A DNA stretch of 64,000 nt from positions 310,001 to 374,000 of the forward strand of contig NZ_ATVA01000011.1 in NCBI RefSeq assembly GCF_000420485.1, given 5' to 3'. Below, one piece after another: positions 1 through 10,392 of this stretch. The notes under the pieces were generated by a model. That model searched no databases and was not told the DNA's origin. It saw only the letters and a list, made by a program, of their open reading frames with translations. This stretch comes from Paucidesulfovibrio longus DSM 6739. Lineage in GTDB: Bacteria; Desulfobacterota; Desulfovibrionia; Desulfovibrionales; Desulfovibrionaceae. Numbering within the stretch: the stretch's first letter is position 1; each line of letters opens with the position of its first letter. Both the position numbers and the translations under genes were made by a program.

Positions 1-14
1 CCAAGGAGAGCAAA

Positions 15-485
15 ATGCCGCGCAAAGGACCAGCGCCGAAGAGGCAGGTCAATCCCGACCCGATTTACGGGAGCCGCCTGGCGTCCCGTTTCATCAACCG
101 CTTGATGCTCCAGGGAAAGAAGAGCGTAGCGGAAAGAATTTTTTACCAAGCCCTGGAGAACCTCGGCAAGGCTTCTTCCGAGGATCCCCTGAAGGCCTTT
201 GAAAAGGCCCTGGAAAACGCCAAGCCGCACGTCGAGGTCAAGTCCCGCCGTGTTGGCGGCGCCACCTACCAGGTGCCCATGGAAGTCCGGCCCGAGCGCC
301 AGTCTGCCCTGGCCATCCGCTGGCTCATCAACTTCGCCCGCAATCGTGGCGAGAAAGGCATGGTCGCGCGCCTCTCCGGCGAGCTTCTGGATGCCTACAA
401 CAATCGTGGTGGAGCCGTGAAAAAGCGGGAAGACGTACACAAGATGGCCGAAGCCAACAAGGCCTTCGCCCATTACCGCTGGTAG
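15..485 (+). CDS. rpsG: 30S ribosomal protein S7
   Basis: Primary 16S rRNA-binding protein that nucleates assembly of the 30S head. The 156-residue product has the family's usual length and opens with the typical basic [10 protein letters not shown] start, followed by the conserved PDPIYGS and [11 protein letters not shown] segments. A strong AAGGAG Shine-Dalgarno lies at positions 3-8. It is followed after 15 bases by fusA, so this is the tail of a str operon whose rpsL lies left of the window. Confidence 0.98.
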   Translation: MPRKGPAPKRQVNPDPIYGSRLASRFINRLMLQGKKSVAERIFYQALENLGKASSEDPLKAFEKALENAKPHVEVKSRRVGGATYQVPMEVRPERQSALAIRWLINFARNRGEKGMVARLSGELLDAYNNRGGAVKKREDVHKMAEANKAFAHYRW

Positions 486-500
486 CGGAGGAGAGAGATC

Positions 501-2573
501 GTGGCCAGACAGGTTCCCAGGGAAAAGCAGCGCAACATCGGCATCATGGCTCACATCGATGCCGGTAAGACCACTACCACGGAGCGCATCCTGTTCTACA
601 CCGGCGTCTCGCACAAGATCGGCGAGGTGCATGACGGCGCAGCCACCATGGACTGGATGGTGCAGGAACAAGAGCGTGGAATCACGATCACCAGCGCAGC
701 CACGACCTGCTTCTGGCGCGATCACCGCATCAATATCATTGATACGCCCGGTCACGTGGACTTCACCATGGAGGTGGAGCGTGCCCTTCGCGTACTCGAT
801 GGAGCCATTGCGGTCTTCGATGCGGTTGCCGGTGTGGAGCCCCAGTCCGAGACGGTCTGGCGGCAGGCGGACCGCTACAAGGTCCCCCGCATGGCTTTCG
901 TGAACAAAATGGACCGGATCGGCGCGGACTTCTTCCGATGCGTCGATATGATCAAGACCCGCCTGGGCGCCAAGCCCGTGCCCCTTCAGATCCCCATCGG
1001 CGCCGAGGACGAGTTCCAGGGCGTGGTGGACCTCATCGAGGGCAAGGCGATCATCTTCGACAAGCCCGAGTCCCTTGGAATGGAATTCTCCACCACGGAC
1101 GTCCCGGAGGACATGCAGGAGCTTTACGAGACCATGCGTCTCGAGATGCTCGAAGCTGTCGCCGAAGAGGACGAGTCCCTGATGGAAAAATATCTCGGCG
1201 GTGAGGAACTGACCGCCGAGGAACTGCGCGAGGGCGTGCGCAAGGCCACCGTGGCCCTGACCATCTGCCCCGTGCTCTGCGGCACCGCCTTCAAGAACAA
1301 GGGCGTGCAGCAGCTGCTCAACGCAGTCGTGGATTACCTGCCTTCTCCGCTCGACGTCGTCGCCATCAAGGGCGTGCACGCCGACACCGGCGAAGAGGTG
1401 ACCTGCCCCTGCGAAGACGACAAGCCCCTCTCGGCTCTGGCTTTCAAGCTCATGACCGACCCGTTCGTTGGCCATCTGACCTTCCTGCGCCTCTATTCCG
1501 GACACATCGAGTCCGGACAGTCCGTTGTGAACACCCGCAGCGGCAAGAAGGAGCGCATCGGTCGTCTTCTGAAGATGCATGCCAACAAGCGTGACGAGGT
1601 CAAGGAAGCCTGGGCGGGTGACATCGTCGCCGCCGTCGGCCTGAAGATCGTCGCCACGGGCGACACTCTGGCCGATCCCAAGCTGCCCGTGGTTCTGGAG
1701 TCCCTGGACATCCCGGAACCGGTCATCGAGGTGGCCATCGAGCCCAAGACCAAGGCCGACCGCGATGTTCTCACCGACAGCCTGGCCAAGCTGGCCAAAG
1801 AGGATCCGAGCTTCCGCGTCAAGACCGACGAGGAAACCGGACAGACCCTCATCGCCGGCATGGGCGAGCTGCACCTCGAGATCATCGTCGACCGCCTGCT
1901 CCGCGAGTTCAACGTCAATGCCAACGTGGGCGCTCCCCGCGTCGCTTACCGCGAAACCATTACAAAAGCGGTCAAGGTTGACGTCAAGCACGCCAAGCAG
2001 TCGGGTGGTCGCGGCCAGTACGGTCACGTCGTGCTCGAGGTCGAACCCAACTCCGAAGGGGGCTACCTCTTCGAAGACGAGATCAAGGGCGGCGTGATCC
2101 CGAAAGAATACATCGCCCCCGTCGACCGCGGCATCCAGGACGCCCTCAAGAACGGCGTCATGGCCGGCTACCCGGTCGTCGATATCAAGGCCAAGCTGGT
2201 CTTTGGTTCCTACCACGAAGTCGACTCCTCGGAGCAGGCTTTCTACGTGGCTGGCTCCATGGCCATCAAAGAGGCCTGCAGAAAGGCTGGGCAGGTTCTG
2301 CTCGAACCGATCATGAACGTGGAAGTCGTGACCCCCGAGGACTACCTCGGCGACGTCATGGGCGACCTCAGCGGTCGTCGCGGCCGCGTGGCCGGCATGG
2401 ACACCCGCGGAGGCGCGCAGGTTATTCGCGCCAACGTGCCGCTGTCCATGATGTTCGGCTACGCCACGGACCTGCGGTCCAAGACCCAGGGCCGGGCCAC
2501 CTTCACCATGCAGTTCGATCACTACGAACAGGTGCCTGCCTCGTTGGCCGAGGAGCTGATCAAGAAGAGCTAG
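501..2573 (+). CDS. fusA: Elongation factor G
   Basis: Translational GTPase that drives ribosomal translocation. The 690-residue product carries AHIDAGKT (G1, residues 17-24), the RGITI switch region, DTPGH (G3) and NKMD (G4), followed by domains II-V; the length is normal for EF-G. Translation starts at GTG 501, preceded by GGAGGAGAG. In many bacteria tuf follows, but here the next gene is rpsJ, 137 bases away. Confidence 0.98.
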   Translation: MARQVPREKQRNIGIMAHIDAGKTTTTERILFYTGVSHKIGEVHDGAATMDWMVQEQERGITITSAATTCFWRDHRINIIDTPGHVDFTMEVERALRVLDGAIAVFDAVAGVEPQSETVWRQADRYKVPRMAFVNKMDRIGADFFRCVDMIKTRLGAKPVPLQIPIGAEDEFQGVVDLIEGKAIIFDKPESLGMEFSTTDVPEDMQELYETMRLEMLEAVAEEDESLMEKYLGGEELTAEELREGVRKATVALTICPVLCGTAFKNKGVQQLLNAVVDYLPSPLDVVAIKGVHADTGEEVTCPCEDDKPLSALAFKLMTDPFVGHLTFLRLYSGHIESGQSVVNTRSGKKERIGRLLKMHANKRDEVKEAWAGDIVAAVGLKIVATGDTLADPKLPVVLESLDIPEPVIEVAIEPKTKADRDVLTDSLAKLAKEDPSFRVKTDEETGQTLIAGMGELHLEIIVDRLLREFNVNANVGAPRVAYRETITKAVKVDVKHAKQSGGRGQYGHVVLEVEPNSEGGYLFEDEIKGGVIPKEYIAPVDRGIQDALKNGVMAGYPVVDIKAKLVFGSYHEVDSSEQAFYVAGSMAIKEACRKAGQVLLEPIMNVEVVTPEDYLGDVMGDLSGRRGRVAGMDTRGGAQVIRANVPLSMMFGYATDLRSKTQGRATFTMQFDHYEQVPASLAEELIKKS

Positions 2574-2592
2574 GCCCTGCCCGGCTTTTTAC

Positions 2593-2621
2593 TTGACAGA
2601 ACTGTGATATTGAGAGTAAGC
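2593..2621 (+). promoter_or_regulatory. Candidate promoter for the S10 operon
   Basis: A perfect TTGACA lies at 2593-2598 in the fusA-rpsJ gap. The -10 candidates at 16-18 base spacing (around 2615-2621, AGTAAG/TAAGCC) are poor, so the call is weak. It sits at a sensible place for restarting transcription between the str and S10 blocks. Confidence 0.3.
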
Positions 2622-2653
2622 CTTCGGACCGTTTTTATCTATTCGAAGGATCC

Positions 2654-2681
2654 CGCGCCCGCACTGAAACGACCGGGCGCG
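2654..2681 (+). promoter_or_regulatory. Leader hairpin upstream of rpsJ
   Basis: CGCGCCCG (2654-2661) pairs perfectly with CGGGCGCG (2674-2681) around a 12-base loop, 29 bases before the rpsJ start. There is no following T-tract, so it is not an intrinsic terminator. It could be a leader structure used in autoregulation, but nothing here shows that directly. Confidence 0.35.
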
Positions 2682-2710
2682 TTACGAAGAAACGTTTCAG
2701 GAGTACGCTT

Positions 2711-3028
2711 ATGGCGACCATGACCAGTGATCGGATCAGGATCAAACTGAAAGCATATGATTATCGTATCCTGGACAAGGCGGTCACCGAGATCGTAGAC
2801 ACCGCCCGGAATACCGGTGCGGCCATCGCCGGACCCGTTCCGTTGCCCACTGATATTCACCGGACCACGGTCCAGAAGTCCGTTCACGTGGACAAGAAGT
2901 CCCGCGAGCAGTTCGAGATGCGCATTCACAAGCGCCTTCTCGATATTCTGGAGCCCACCCAGCAGACTGTGGACGCGCTTGGAAAGCTGTCCCTGCCTGC
3001 GGGTGTTGACGTGGAAATCAAGCTTTAA
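2711..3028 (+). CDS. rpsJ: 30S ribosomal protein S10
   Basis: 30S head protein, also the NusG/NusB-binding partner in antitermination. The 105-residue product has the family signature [15 protein letters not shown] near its start and the GPVPLPT loop. The start at 2711 has AGGAG 8 bases upstream; an in-frame ATG at 2720 is less well placed. It is the first gene of the S10 block. Confidence 0.97.
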   Translation: MATMTSDRIRIKLKAYDYRILDKAVTEIVDTARNTGAAIAGPVPLPTDIHRTTVQKSVHVDKKSREQFEMRIHKRLLDILEPTQQTVDALGKLSLPAGVDVEIKL

Positions 3029-3041
3029 TTGAGAGGATACC

Positions 3042-3674
3042 ATGCCCAAAACGCTTGGATTGCTCGGAAAGAAGATCGGGATGACCCGAATCTTCAGCGA
3101 CGACGGCAGCGTGTGCCCAGTGACCGTTATTGCCGCCGGGCCGTGTCCGATCATGCAGATCAAGTCCGACGATAAAGAGGGTTACAGCGCCTTGCAGGTG
3201 GCCTACGACGAGATTCCGGAGCGGAAGATCAACCGTCCCGAGCGCGGCCATCAGGCCAAGGCCGGGAAGGGCTTTTTCCGCCACACCGTCGAATGCCGCA
3301 TCGAGAACGTCGGTGATTACGAGATCGGCCAGGAATTGACCGTTGATATGTTCAAGGCCGGCGACCAGGTCAAGGTCTCCGGCACCAGCAAGGGAAAAGG
3401 TTTCCAGGGCGTTATCAAGCGCTGGAACTTCTCCGGTCTGGGCGCTTCCCACGGCGCTGAAAAAGTGCACCGTTCCCCGGGTTCCATCGGCAACTGCACC
3501 TACCCGGGTCGCGTCTGGAAGAACAAGAAGATGCCCGGCCACATGGGCGCTCGGAACGTCACGCTCCCCAACGTGGAAGTGATCGATGTCCGCCCCGAAG
3601 AAAACATCATCGTGGTCAAGGGGCAGATTCCGGGCCCCAATAACGGCCTCGTGATGATCCGCAAGAAGAACTAG
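3042..3674 (+). CDS. rplC: 50S ribosomal protein L3
   Basis: Early-assembly 23S-binding protein near the peptidyl transferase centre. The 210-residue product has the conserved start LGLLGKKIGMTRIF and the extended-loop region GKGFQGVIKRWNFSG, followed by the HRSPGSIG and MPGHMGAR signatures. It lies 13 bases after rpsJ in the standard S10 order. Confidence 0.98.
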   Translation: MPKTLGLLGKKIGMTRIFSDDGSVCPVTVIAAGPCPIMQIKSDDKEGYSALQVAYDEIPERKINRPERGHQAKAGKGFFRHTVECRIENVGDYEIGQELTVDMFKAGDQVKVSGTSKGKGFQGVIKRWNFSGLGASHGAEKVHRSPGSIGNCTYPGRVWKNKKMPGHMGARNVTLPNVEVIDVRPEENIIVVKGQIPGPNNGLVMIRKKN

Positions 3675-3685
3675 GGGAGTCCGTC

Positions 3686-4306
3686 ATGGCCAAAGTGAAC
3701 GTGTACGACCAGAATAATATGGAAGTGGGCAGCATTGAGCTGGCCCCTGAAGTCTTTGAGGTGGAGGTCAAACCCGAAATCCTTCATCTCGTGGTGCGGG
3801 CCTTCCGCGCCGCCGGCCGAGCCGGCACCCATGCGACCAAGAACCGCGCCCTGAAGCGCGGCGGCGGACGCAAGCCCTGGCGCCAGAAGGGCACTGGCCG
3901 CGCTCGCGCGGGCAGCACCCGTTCGCCTCTGTGGCGCGCCGGCGGCATCACCTTCGGCCCCCAGCCCCGGTCTTACGACTTCAAGGTCAACAAGAAGATC
4001 CGGAGCCTGGCTCTGAAGATGGCTTTGTCTTCCCGGCTTTCCGAGGAAGGTCTCAAGGTGATCAACAAGATCGACCTGCCCGAGATCAAAACCAAGGGCT
4101 TCGTCAAAGTGGCGACCGGCCTTGGCCTCGAAAAAGCCTTGATTGTTGCCAAGGATGCTGATACTAATCTCGTCCTTTCTGCCCGGAACTTGCCGGGAAT
4201 TAAGGTGGTTGAGGCCGATAAGCTCAATGTTTACGATGTGCTCCGTTTTCCCTCTTTGATCCTTCTTGAGGGCGCGGCCGCGCACATCCAGGAAAGGCTG
4301 AAATAA
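3686..4306 (+). CDS. rplD: 50S ribosomal protein L4
   Basis: 23S-binding protein lining the exit tunnel. The 206-residue product shows the tunnel-loop signature RGGGRKPWRQKGTGRAR followed by GSTRSPLWRAGG, typical of L4. It is followed by rplW with a 2-base gap. In enterobacteria L4 also regulates this operon; no equivalent site could be identified here. Confidence 0.98.
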   Translation: MAKVNVYDQNNMEVGSIELAPEVFEVEVKPEILHLVVRAFRAAGRAGTHATKNRALKRGGGRKPWRQKGTGRARAGSTRSPLWRAGGITFGPQPRSYDFKVNKKIRSLALKMALSSRLSEEGLKVINKIDLPEIKTKGFVKVATGLGLEKALIVAKDADTNLVLSARNLPGIKVVEADKLNVYDVLRFPSLILLEGAAAHIQERLK

Positions 4307-4308
4307 TC

Positions 4309-4599
4309 ATGGACTACACCCAGATTCTTCTCAAGCCGCTGATCTCGGAAAAGGCCACCATGGCCAAGGAGGAGACGAACAGCGTAGTGTTCTACGTGCA
4401 TCCCTCCGCCAACAAGATCGCGGTCAAAAAAGCGGTGGAGAAGGCCTTCGACGTGAAAGTCGAGGCCGTCAACATCGTCAACCGGAAACCCAGGGAGCGC
4501 CAGCGTTTTGGCCGTCAGGTTGGCCGCATCGCCGGTCACAAGAAGGCCTACGTCAAGCTCGCCCCCGGCAGCAAGATCGATCTGTTCGAAGGAGTGTAA
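4309..4599 (+). CDS. rplW: 50S ribosomal protein L23
   Basis: Exit-tunnel rim protein that docks trigger factor and SRP. The 96-residue product has the expected LLKPLISEKAT start and the central segment FYVHPSANKIAVKKAVEKAF. It sits 2 bases after rplD and 3 bases before rplB, suggesting translational coupling. Confidence 0.97.
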   Translation: MDYTQILLKPLISEKATMAKEETNSVVFYVHPSANKIAVKKAVEKAFDVKVEAVNIVNRKPRERQRFGRQVGRIAGHKKAYVKLAPGSKIDLFEGV

Positions 4600-4602
4600 C
4601 GA

Positions 4603-5433
4603 ATGGCTACCCGTTCTCTCAAACCGACCTCTCCGGGACGCCGTTTCCAGACCATCTCCACCTTCGAGGAGATCACCAAGGATCGGCCGGAAAAGTCTCT
4701 CACCGAGGGCCTGCCCAAGAAGGCCGGCCGGAACAACAACGGTCGCGTGACCTCCCGCCGTCGCGGCGGCGGCCACAAGCGGCTGTACCGGATCATCGAC
4801 TTCAAGCGCGACAAGCGTGACATTCCCGCCACTGTCGCCGCCATCGAGTACGATCCGAACCGTTCCGCCCGTATCGCCCTCCTGCACTATGCCGATGGTG
4901 AGAAGCGCTACATCCTGGCTCCGGTGAACCTGAAGCCCGGTGACGTCGTCACCGCTGGCGACGACGCCGATATCAAGCCCGGTAACGCGCTGTACATCAG
5001 CAAGATTCCCGTGGGCACGATCATTCACAACGTGGAGTTGCATCCGGGCAAGGGCGGCCAGTTCTGCCGCGCCGCCGGAACCTACGCCCAGCTGATCGCC
5101 AAGGAAGGCAAGTACGCGCTTCTGCGCATGCCCTCCGGCGAGATCCGCAAGGTGCTCGTGACCTGTACCGCCACTGTCGGTCAGGTCGGCAACATCCAGC
5201 ATGAAAAAATCTCCCTGGGCAAGGCGGGCCGTAATCGCTGGCTCGGCCGTCGGCCCAAGGTGCGCGGCGTGGCCATGAACCCTGTGGATCACCCGCTTGG
5301 CGGTGGCGAAGGCCGCAGCTCGGGTGGCCGGCATCCCTGCTCCCCGTGGGGCATGCCCACCAAGGGCTATCGGACCAGAAGCAAGAAGAAGGCTTCCAGC
5401 AAGCTTATCGTCAAGCGTCGCGGACAGAAGTAG
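4603..5433 (+). CDS. rplB: 50S ribosomal protein L2
   Basis: Large-subunit core protein needed for subunit association and peptidyl transferase activity. The 276-residue product has the N-terminal [12 protein letters not shown] motif and the highly conserved C-terminal [18 protein letters not shown] stretch, which includes the functionally important histidine. Length is normal. Confidence 0.98.
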   Translation: MATRSLKPTSPGRRFQTISTFEEITKDRPEKSLTEGLPKKAGRNNNGRVTSRRRGGGHKRLYRIIDFKRDKRDIPATVAAIEYDPNRSARIALLHYADGEKRYILAPVNLKPGDVVTAGDDADIKPGNALYISKIPVGTIIHNVELHPGKGGQFCRAAGTYAQLIAKEGKYALLRMPSGEIRKVLVTCTATVGQVGNIQHEKISLGKAGRNRWLGRRPKVRGVAMNPVDHPLGGGEGRSSGGRHPCSPWGMPTKGYRTRSKKKASSKLIVKRRGQK

Positions 5434-5442
5434 GAGACAATC

Positions 5443-5718
5443 ATGCCCAGATCGCTTAAAAAAGGTCCGTTTGTTGACGGACATCTGCTCAAGAAGGTCG
5501 AGCGGGCCAATGAGAACCAGGACCGTCGTGTCGTTCAGACCTGGTCCCGCCGTTCCACCATCACTCCTGAGATGGTGGGCCTGACCTTTGCAGTTCATAA
5601 CGGTCGCAAGTTTATCCCGGTGTTCGTGTCGGAGAATATGGTCGGTCATAAGCTGGGCGAGTTCTCGCCCACCCGTACCTTCTTCGGACACGCCGCCGAC
5701 AAGAAAGGCAAGAAGTAG
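5443..5718 (+). CDS. rpsS: 30S ribosomal protein S19
   Basis: Head protein that forms a complex with S13 at the A-site finger. The 91-residue product opens with [17 protein letters not shown] and contains the [14 protein letters not shown] and HNGRKFIPV segments diagnostic of S19. It follows rplB by 9 bases in the conserved order. Confidence 0.98.
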   Translation: MPRSLKKGPFVDGHLLKKVERANENQDRRVVQTWSRRSTITPEMVGLTFAVHNGRKFIPVFVSENMVGHKLGEFSPTRTFFGHAADKKGKK

Positions 5719-5731
5719 GGGGTAGGGAAAC

Positions 5732-6064
5732 ATGGAAGCTAAAGCTGTCAGCAAGTTTCTCCGGGTGTCCCCTCGCAAGGTTCGCCTTGTGGCCAAAAAC
5801 ATTAACGGCAAGCCGGTAGAGGACGCGTTGAACATTCTCAAGTTCACGCCCAACAAGTCTGCTGCCATCCTGAGAAAAGTGCTTTATTCCGCCGTTGCCA
5901 ACGCGGAACAGAAGCCCGGGGTGGATGTGGATTCGCTCAAGGTCTCCTCGGTCATCGTCAACGAAGGCCCGACCTGGAAGCGTATCATGCCGCGGGCCAT
6001 GGGCCGCGCCTACCGCATCCGCAAGCGCACCAGCCACATCACCGTTGTCGTGAAGGAAATGTAG
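5732..6064 (+). CDS. rplV: 50S ribosomal protein L22
   Basis: Exit-tunnel protein contacting all 23S domains. The 110-residue product has the family features [11 protein letters not shown] near the N terminus and the tunnel beta-hairpin tip [19 protein letters not shown] at the C terminus. Normal length and position between rpsS and rpsC. Confidence 0.97.
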   Translation: MEAKAVSKFLRVSPRKVRLVAKNINGKPVEDALNILKFTPNKSAAILRKVLYSAVANAEQKPGVDVDSLKVSSVIVNEGPTWKRIMPRAMGRAYRIRKRTSHITVVVKEM

Positions 6065-6072
6065 GTACCGTC

Positions 6073-6714
6073 ATGGGTCAGAAAGTTCATCCGTACGGGT
6101 TCAGGCTGGGGTATACCAAGAACTGGCTTTCCCGCTGGTTCAGCAAGAAGGAATACGCCGATTTCGTCCTCCAGGACGACCGCCTGCGCAAGTACGTCAA
6201 GAAAAAGCTGTACCAGGCCGGCATCTCCCGCATCGAGATCGAGCGCGCCGGTGGTAAGGTTCGTCTCATCATCCACACTGCCCGTCCCGGCATCGTCATC
6301 GGCCGCAAGGGCGTGGAGATCGAGAAGTTGCGCGATGATTTGAGGAAAAAGTTCCAGACCGAGTTCACCATTGAGGTGAACGAGATCCGGCGTCCGGAAA
6401 CGGATGCCCAGCTCGTGGCTGAGAACATCGCACTCCAGCTGGAGCGCCGAGTGGCCTTCCGCCGCGCCATGAAGCGCACCGTGGGCCTTGCCCGCCGCTT
6501 CGGCGCCGAAGGCATCAAGGTCTACTGCTCCGGCCGTCTGGCCGGCGCCGAGATCGCCCGCTCCGAATGGTACCGCGATGGTCGGGTTCCCCTGCATACG
6601 CTGCGCGCCGACATCGACTACGGGTATGCCATCGCGCAGACCACCTACGGTGTCATTGGCGTCAAGGTCTGGATTTTCAAGGGTGAAATTCTTGACCACG
6701 AGGTGGAACAGTAA
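6073..6714 (+). CDS. rpsC: 30S ribosomal protein S3
   Basis: Part of the mRNA entry channel. The 213-residue product begins [13 protein letters not shown] and carries the KH-domain GxxG-type loop [14 protein letters not shown], then the C-terminal [20 protein letters not shown] signature. Its TAA stop overlaps the rplP start (TAATG), indicating tight coupling. Confidence 0.98.
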   Translation: MGQKVHPYGFRLGYTKNWLSRWFSKKEYADFVLQDDRLRKYVKKKLYQAGISRIEIERAGGKVRLIIHTARPGIVIGRKGVEIEKLRDDLRKKFQTEFTIEVNEIRRPETDAQLVAENIALQLERRVAFRRAMKRTVGLARRFGAEGIKVYCSGRLAGAEIARSEWYRDGRVPLHTLRADIDYGYAIAQTTYGVIGVKVWIFKGEILDHEVEQ

Positions 6715-7130
6715 TGCTTGCTCCGAAGAAAACGAAATACCGCAAGCGGCAAAAGGGACGCGTCAAGGGCCAGGCCCAGCGCGGCAGCACGATCGCCTTC
6801 GGCGACATCGCGCTGAAGACCCTGGACCACGGCAAGCTGTCCAGTCAGCAGATCGAGTCCGCCCGTATTGCGATCATGCGTCACATCAAGCGTGGCGGTA
6901 AGGTCTGGATCCGCGTCTTCCCGGACGTGCCCATCACCAAGAAGCCCGCTGAAGTCCGCATGGGTAAAGGTAAAGGCTCTCCGGAGGGCTGGGTTGCCCC
7001 GGTCAAGCCCGGACGCATCCTTTATGAAGTGAAGGGCGTCAGCCTCGAGCTGGCCAAGGAAGCCCTCAAGCGCGCTTCCTACAAGCTGCCCGTCCGCACC
7101 ACCATCGTGGTCAAAGAGGGGGTGGAATAA
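6714..7130 (+). CDS. rplP: 50S ribosomal protein L16
   Basis: Central-protuberance protein contacting A-site tRNA. The 138-residue product starts [16 protein letters not shown] and contains the conserved [18 protein letters not shown] loop. It overlaps rpsC by one base and its stop overlaps the start of rpmC in the same TAATG manner. Confidence 0.98.
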   Translation: MLAPKKTKYRKRQKGRVKGQAQRGSTIAFGDIALKTLDHGKLSSQQIESARIAIMRHIKRGGKVWIRVFPDVPITKKPAEVRMGKGKGSPEGWVAPVKPGRILYEVKGVSLELAKEALKRASYKLPVRTTIVVKEGVE

Positions 7131-7327
7131 TGCAGAGCGTCAAGGAACTTCGCGAGATGGAAGAGTCGAAGCTCGCAGAGACCCTGGCCGAAACCCGGCA
7201 GGAGCTCTTTACCCTGCGCTTTCGGCATGCCACTGCGCAGCTGGAGAATACCCAGCAGCTTCCGAACCTGAAGAAAACCATCGCCCGCATTCTCACTGTT
7301 CAGCGTGAACGCGCAATGGGAGCCTAA
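7130..7327 (+). CDS. rpmC: 50S ribosomal protein L29
   Basis: Small two-helix protein at the tunnel exit next to L23. The 65-residue product has the expected pattern: acidic-basic helix, then LFTLRFRHATAQLENT and KKTIARILTVQRER. Length is typical. Start codon overlaps the rplP stop. Confidence 0.96.
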   Translation: MQSVKELREMEESKLAETLAETRQELFTLRFRHATAQLENTQQLPNLKKTIARILTVQRERAMGA

Positions 7328-7330
7328 GAT

Positions 7331-7597
7331 ATGGCTGAGCTCAAGTTTAAAGGCAACCGCCGCGTGCTGACCGGAATGGTCGTCAGCGACAAGGCCGACA
7401 AGACCATTGTCGTCCGGGTCGAGACCCTGGTGAAGCACCCGTTGCTGAAAAAATATGTTCGTCGCCGCAACAAGTTCATGGCCCATGATCCGGCCAACGA
7501 ATGTGGTATCGGCGACAAGGTGCAGATCGTCGAGTACCGTCCTCTGTCCAAGCAGAAGCGGTGGCATCTGGTCAAGATTCTTGAAAAGGCTGTGTAG
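7331..7597 (+). CDS. rpsQ: 30S ribosomal protein S17
   Basis: OB-fold 16S-binding protein. The 88-residue product shows the S17 signature [19 protein letters not shown] and [15 protein letters not shown], then [13 protein letters not shown]. It lies 3 bases after rpmC. Confidence 0.97.
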   Translation: MAELKFKGNRRVLTGMVVSDKADKTIVVRVETLVKHPLLKKYVRRRNKFMAHDPANECGIGDKVQIVEYRPLSKQKRWHLVKILEKAV

Positions 7598-7605
7598 GTG
7601 AAGCC

Positions 7606-7974
7606 ATGATCCAGGTGGAATCCAATCTCGACGTGGCTGACAACTCCGGTGCCAAACGGGTAGCCTGCATCAAGGTGCTTGGCGGTTCCCGTCGCCGGTA
7701 CGCCACGGTCGGAGACATTATTAAGGTTTCGGTCAAAGAGGCCATGCCGCATTCCAAGGTGAAGAAAGGCGATGTCCTCAACGCCGTCATCGTGCGGACC
7801 AAGAAAGAGGTGGGCCGTCCGGACGGTTCCTACATAAAGTTCGACAACAACTCCGCTGTGCTGCTGAACAACTCCAACGAGCCCATCGGTACGCGTATCT
7901 TTGGCCCGGTGGCTCGTGAGCTGCGGCAGAAGAACTTTATGAAGATCGTCTCTCTTGCCCCCGAGGTCCTGTAA
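7606..7974 (+). CDS. rplN: 50S ribosomal protein L14
   Basis: Subunit-interface protein and docking site of the silencing factor RsfS. The 122-residue product starts [18 protein letters not shown] and keeps the universal CIKVLGGS motif and the C-terminal [13 protein letters not shown]. It is the first gene of the spc-type section. Confidence 0.98.
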   Translation: MIQVESNLDVADNSGAKRVACIKVLGGSRRRYATVGDIIKVSVKEAMPHSKVKKGDVLNAVIVRTKKEVGRPDGSYIKFDNNSAVLLNNSNEPIGTRIFGPVARELRQKNFMKIVSLAPEVL

Positions 7975-7988
7975 GGAGGGCCTTAACT

Positions 7989-8309
7989 ATGAAGAGCAAG
8001 ATCAGAAAAGACGACAAGGTGATGGTCATCGCCGGCAAGGATAAGGGAAAGATCGGCAAGGTCCTTCGGATTCAGAAGAAGAAGGACACGATCATGGTCG
8101 AAAAGGTGAATCTGGTTCAGCGCCACACCAAGGCCAATCCCTATGCCAATCAGCCTGGCGGGATCATTGAGAAAGAGGCCCCCGTTCATATCTCCAACGT
8201 GATGGTCATGTGCGACGCCTGCGCCAAGCCGGCCCGCATCGGCTATCGGGAGACCAAGGATGGGAAGAAGGTCCGTTACTGCAAGCATTGCAACGAACAG
8301 TTCGACTAG
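7989..8309 (+). CDS. rplX: 50S ribosomal protein L24
   Basis: Assembly-initiating 23S-binding protein. The 106-residue product has an N-terminal KOW motif ([15 protein letters not shown]) and a C-terminal pair of CxxC motifs (CDAC near residue 77 and CKHC near residue 98). Many bacterial L24 proteins carry such a putative zinc ribbon. Strong Shine-Dalgarno AAGGAGGG upstream. Confidence 0.97.
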   Translation: MKSKIRKDDKVMVIAGKDKGKIGKVLRIQKKKDTIMVEKVNLVQRHTKANPYANQPGGIIEKEAPVHISNVMVMCDACAKPARIGYRETKDGKKVRYCKHCNEQFD

Positions 8310-8318
8310 GGGCTGAAC

Positions 8319-8858
8319 ATGACTCGTCTTGAGAAACTCTATCGCGAGAAGGTCGTGCCTGAACTTCAGAAGGAATTCGGGTACAAAAGCCCCATGGAAC
8401 TTCCCCGGCTGGAAAAGATTTCGCTGAACATCGGTCTTGGCGAAGCCAGTCAGAACAGCAAACTTATCGAGGACGCCACGGTTGAACTGACCCGCATCGC
8501 CGGTCAGCACTCCGTTGTCACCCGGGCCAAGAAGTCCATCGCCCAGTTCAAGCTGCGCGAAGGGATGCCCATCGGTTGCCGCGTCACGCTCCGTCAGGAA
8601 CGTATGTGGGACTTCTTCGACAAGCTGGTGACCTTCGCCCTGCCCCGTGTGCGCGACTTTCGTGGCGTTCCGGACCGCGGGTTCGATGGTCGAGGCAACT
8701 TCACCATGGGTGTGAAAGAACACACGATTTTTCCCGAGATCGACATCGACAAGGTCGATCGGGTGAAGGGCATGAATATCACTGTCACCACGACTGCCAA
8801 GACGGACAAAGAAGGCAAGATGCTTCTCGACCTGCTTGGCATGCCCTTCAAAAAGTAG
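8319..8858 (+). CDS. rplE: 50S ribosomal protein L5
   Basis: 5S rRNA-binding protein of the central protuberance. The 179-residue product has [37 protein letters not shown]-type and [18 protein letters not shown] signatures of L5. Length is normal. Confidence 0.98.
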   Translation: MTRLEKLYREKVVPELQKEFGYKSPMELPRLEKISLNIGLGEASQNSKLIEDATVELTRIAGQHSVVTRAKKSIAQFKLREGMPIGCRVTLRQERMWDFFDKLVTFALPRVRDFRGVPDRGFDGRGNFTMGVKEHTIFPEIDIDKVDRVKGMNITVTTTAKTDKEGKMLLDLLGMPFKK

Positions 8859-8870
8859 GAGGTTACCGGT

Positions 8871-9056
8871 TTGGCCAGGACATCTCTTCGGGTCAAGGCC
8901 CAACGCAAGCCGAAATTTAAGGTTCGCGCCTATAATCGTTGCCCGATTTGCGGGCGTTCGCGTGCGTTTCTGCGCCGGTACGGCATCTGCCGCATTTGTT
9001 TCCGCAACAAGGCGCTTGCCGGTGAACTTCCCGGCGTTCGCAAAGCGAGCTGGTAA
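8871..9056 (+). CDS. rpsN: 30S ribosomal protein S14, zinc-binding short type
   Basis: S14 of the short zinc-binding class (61 residues; the zinc-free form is about 100). The ligands CPIC (C24, C27) and CRIC (C40, C43) are intact. Translation starts at TTG 8871, preceded by AGGAGG; no ATG is available. Ortholog of the type Z rpsN seen in many non-enterobacterial genomes. Confidence 0.96.
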   Translation: MARTSLRVKAQRKPKFKVRAYNRCPICGRSRAFLRRYGICRICFRNKALAGELPGVRKASW

Positions 9057-9067
9057 GGAGATCACGC

Positions 9068-9451
9068 ATGAGCGTTGTCGATCCCATTTCCGATATGCTG
9101 AGCCGCGTCAGGAATGCCTACGCTGCCTATCACAAAGGCGTCGATATCCCGACTTCCAAGATGAAGCAGGCTATCGCAGGCATCCTGAAGGATCAGGGCT
9201 ATGTCTCTGACTTCACGGTCGATGAAAAGAACATCAACATCCAGTTGAAGTACTCTGACGGCAAACCGCTGATCTCCGGTCTGCGCAAGGTCAGCAAGCC
9301 TGGCCGTCGCGTATACGTCGGTGCCAGCGACATCCCCCAGGTGCAGAACGGCCTCGGCATCTGCATCCTCTCCACTTCGCGTGGAGTGCTTGAGGGTGCG
9401 CAGGCCCGGGCCGAAAACGTCGGCGGCGAGCTGCTGTGCGAGATCTGGTAG
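9068..9451 (+). CDS. rpsH: 30S ribosomal protein S8
   Basis: 16S central-domain binder; in E. coli it is the translational repressor of the spc operon. The 127-residue product starts SVVDPISDMLSRVRNAY and ends with the conserved STSRGVLEGAQAR segment. Shine-Dalgarno AAGGAG lies just upstream. Confidence 0.97.
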   Translation: MSVVDPISDMLSRVRNAYAAYHKGVDIPTSKMKQAIAGILKDQGYVSDFTVDEKNINIQLKYSDGKPLISGLRKVSKPGRRVYVGASDIPQVQNGLGICILSTSRGVLEGAQARAENVGGELLCEIW

Positions 9452-9464
9452 CGAGGATTGTGAT

Positions 9465-9998
9465 ATGTCCAGAATAGGAAAACAACCCGTCGCCATCCCG
9501 TCCGGCGTTGAAGTGACGCTCGGGGACGAGATCATGGTCAAGGGCCCGAAGGGCAGCCTGACCACCTCGACGCACCACACTGTCACGTACAAGCTTGAGG
9601 ACGGCCAGGTCGTCGTCGAGCGCAAGGATGACTCCCGCATGGCCCGTGCCCAGCACGGCCTGCGCCGGACCCTGCTGGCCAACTGTGTCGAGGGCGTGAG
9701 CAAGGGGTTTGAAAAGACCCTGGAAGTCATCGGCGTCGGTTACAAGGTCCAGGTCGCGGGCAAGAGCGTCGTTCTCACCGTTGGGTATTCCCATCCGGTC
9801 GAGTATCCGCTCCCGGCTGGCATTGAGGCCAAGGCCGAGGGCAGCAAACTGACCATCAGCGGCATCGATAAGCAGCTGGTGGGCGAAGTCGCCGCCCAGA
9901 TTCGCAAGATCCGTCAGCCGGAACCCTACAAGGGCAAGGGCATCAAGTATCTTGACGAGCAGATCAGACGTAAGGCCGGTAAGTCCGGCGGCAAATAA
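9465..9998 (+). CDS. rplF: 50S ribosomal protein L6
   Basis: Protein at the base of the L7/L12 stalk. The ATG at 9465 gives 177 residues starting MSRIGKQPVAIPSGV, the family start. An upstream in-frame extension overlaps rpsH and is rejected. The product retains VKGPKGSLT and the C-terminal RQPEPYKGKGIKY signature. Confidence 0.97.
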   Translation: MSRIGKQPVAIPSGVEVTLGDEIMVKGPKGSLTTSTHHTVTYKLEDGQVVVERKDDSRMARAQHGLRRTLLANCVEGVSKGFEKTLEVIGVGYKVQVAGKSVVLTVGYSHPVEYPLPAGIEAKAEGSKLTISGIDKQLVGEVAAQIRKIRQPEPYKGKGIKYLDEQIRRKAGKSGGK

Positions 9999-10010
9999 CG
10001 GGGGAAAGCT

Positions 10011-10370
10011 ATGAAGCTTACCAAGGAACAAGCCCGGCGGCGCAGAAAGGCCCGCATCCGGAAGAAGATTTCCGGTACGACCGAGCGGCCCCGCATGGTG
10101 GTCTTCCGTTCCAACACCCATCTCTACGTCCAGCTTGTGGACGACGAGACCGGTGCCACCCTTGTCAGCTCCTCGACCCTTACTCTCTCCAAGGAGAAGG
10201 GCAAGATGAGCGCCAACCGCGAGTCCGCTGCCGAAGTGGGCAAGGACATCGCCGGCAAGGCCAAGGAACGGAACATCGAGCAGGTGGTCTTCGACCGCAA
10301 CGGGTATATCTACCACGGACGAGTGAAAGCCCTTGCCGACGGCGCCCGCGAGGGCGGCCTGAAGTTCTAG
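10011..10370 (+). CDS. rplR: 50S ribosomal protein L18
   Basis: 5S rRNA-binding protein. The 119-residue product has a basic N terminus ([16 protein letters not shown]), [20 protein letters not shown], and the C-terminal [23 protein letters not shown] typical of L18. Confidence 0.97.
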   Translation: MKLTKEQARRRRKARIRKKISGTTERPRMVVFRSNTHLYVQLVDDETGATLVSSSTLTLSKEKGKMSANRESAAEVGKDIAGKAKERNIEQVVFDRNGYIYHGRVKALADGAREGGLKF

Positions 10371-10392
10371 GGTCAATCGAAGGATACGGACG

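Noticed and set aside
4231-5868. A 545-codon minus-strand open frame
   Set aside because: Opposite rplW, rplB, rpsS and rplV, which are unmistakable ribosomal protein genes.
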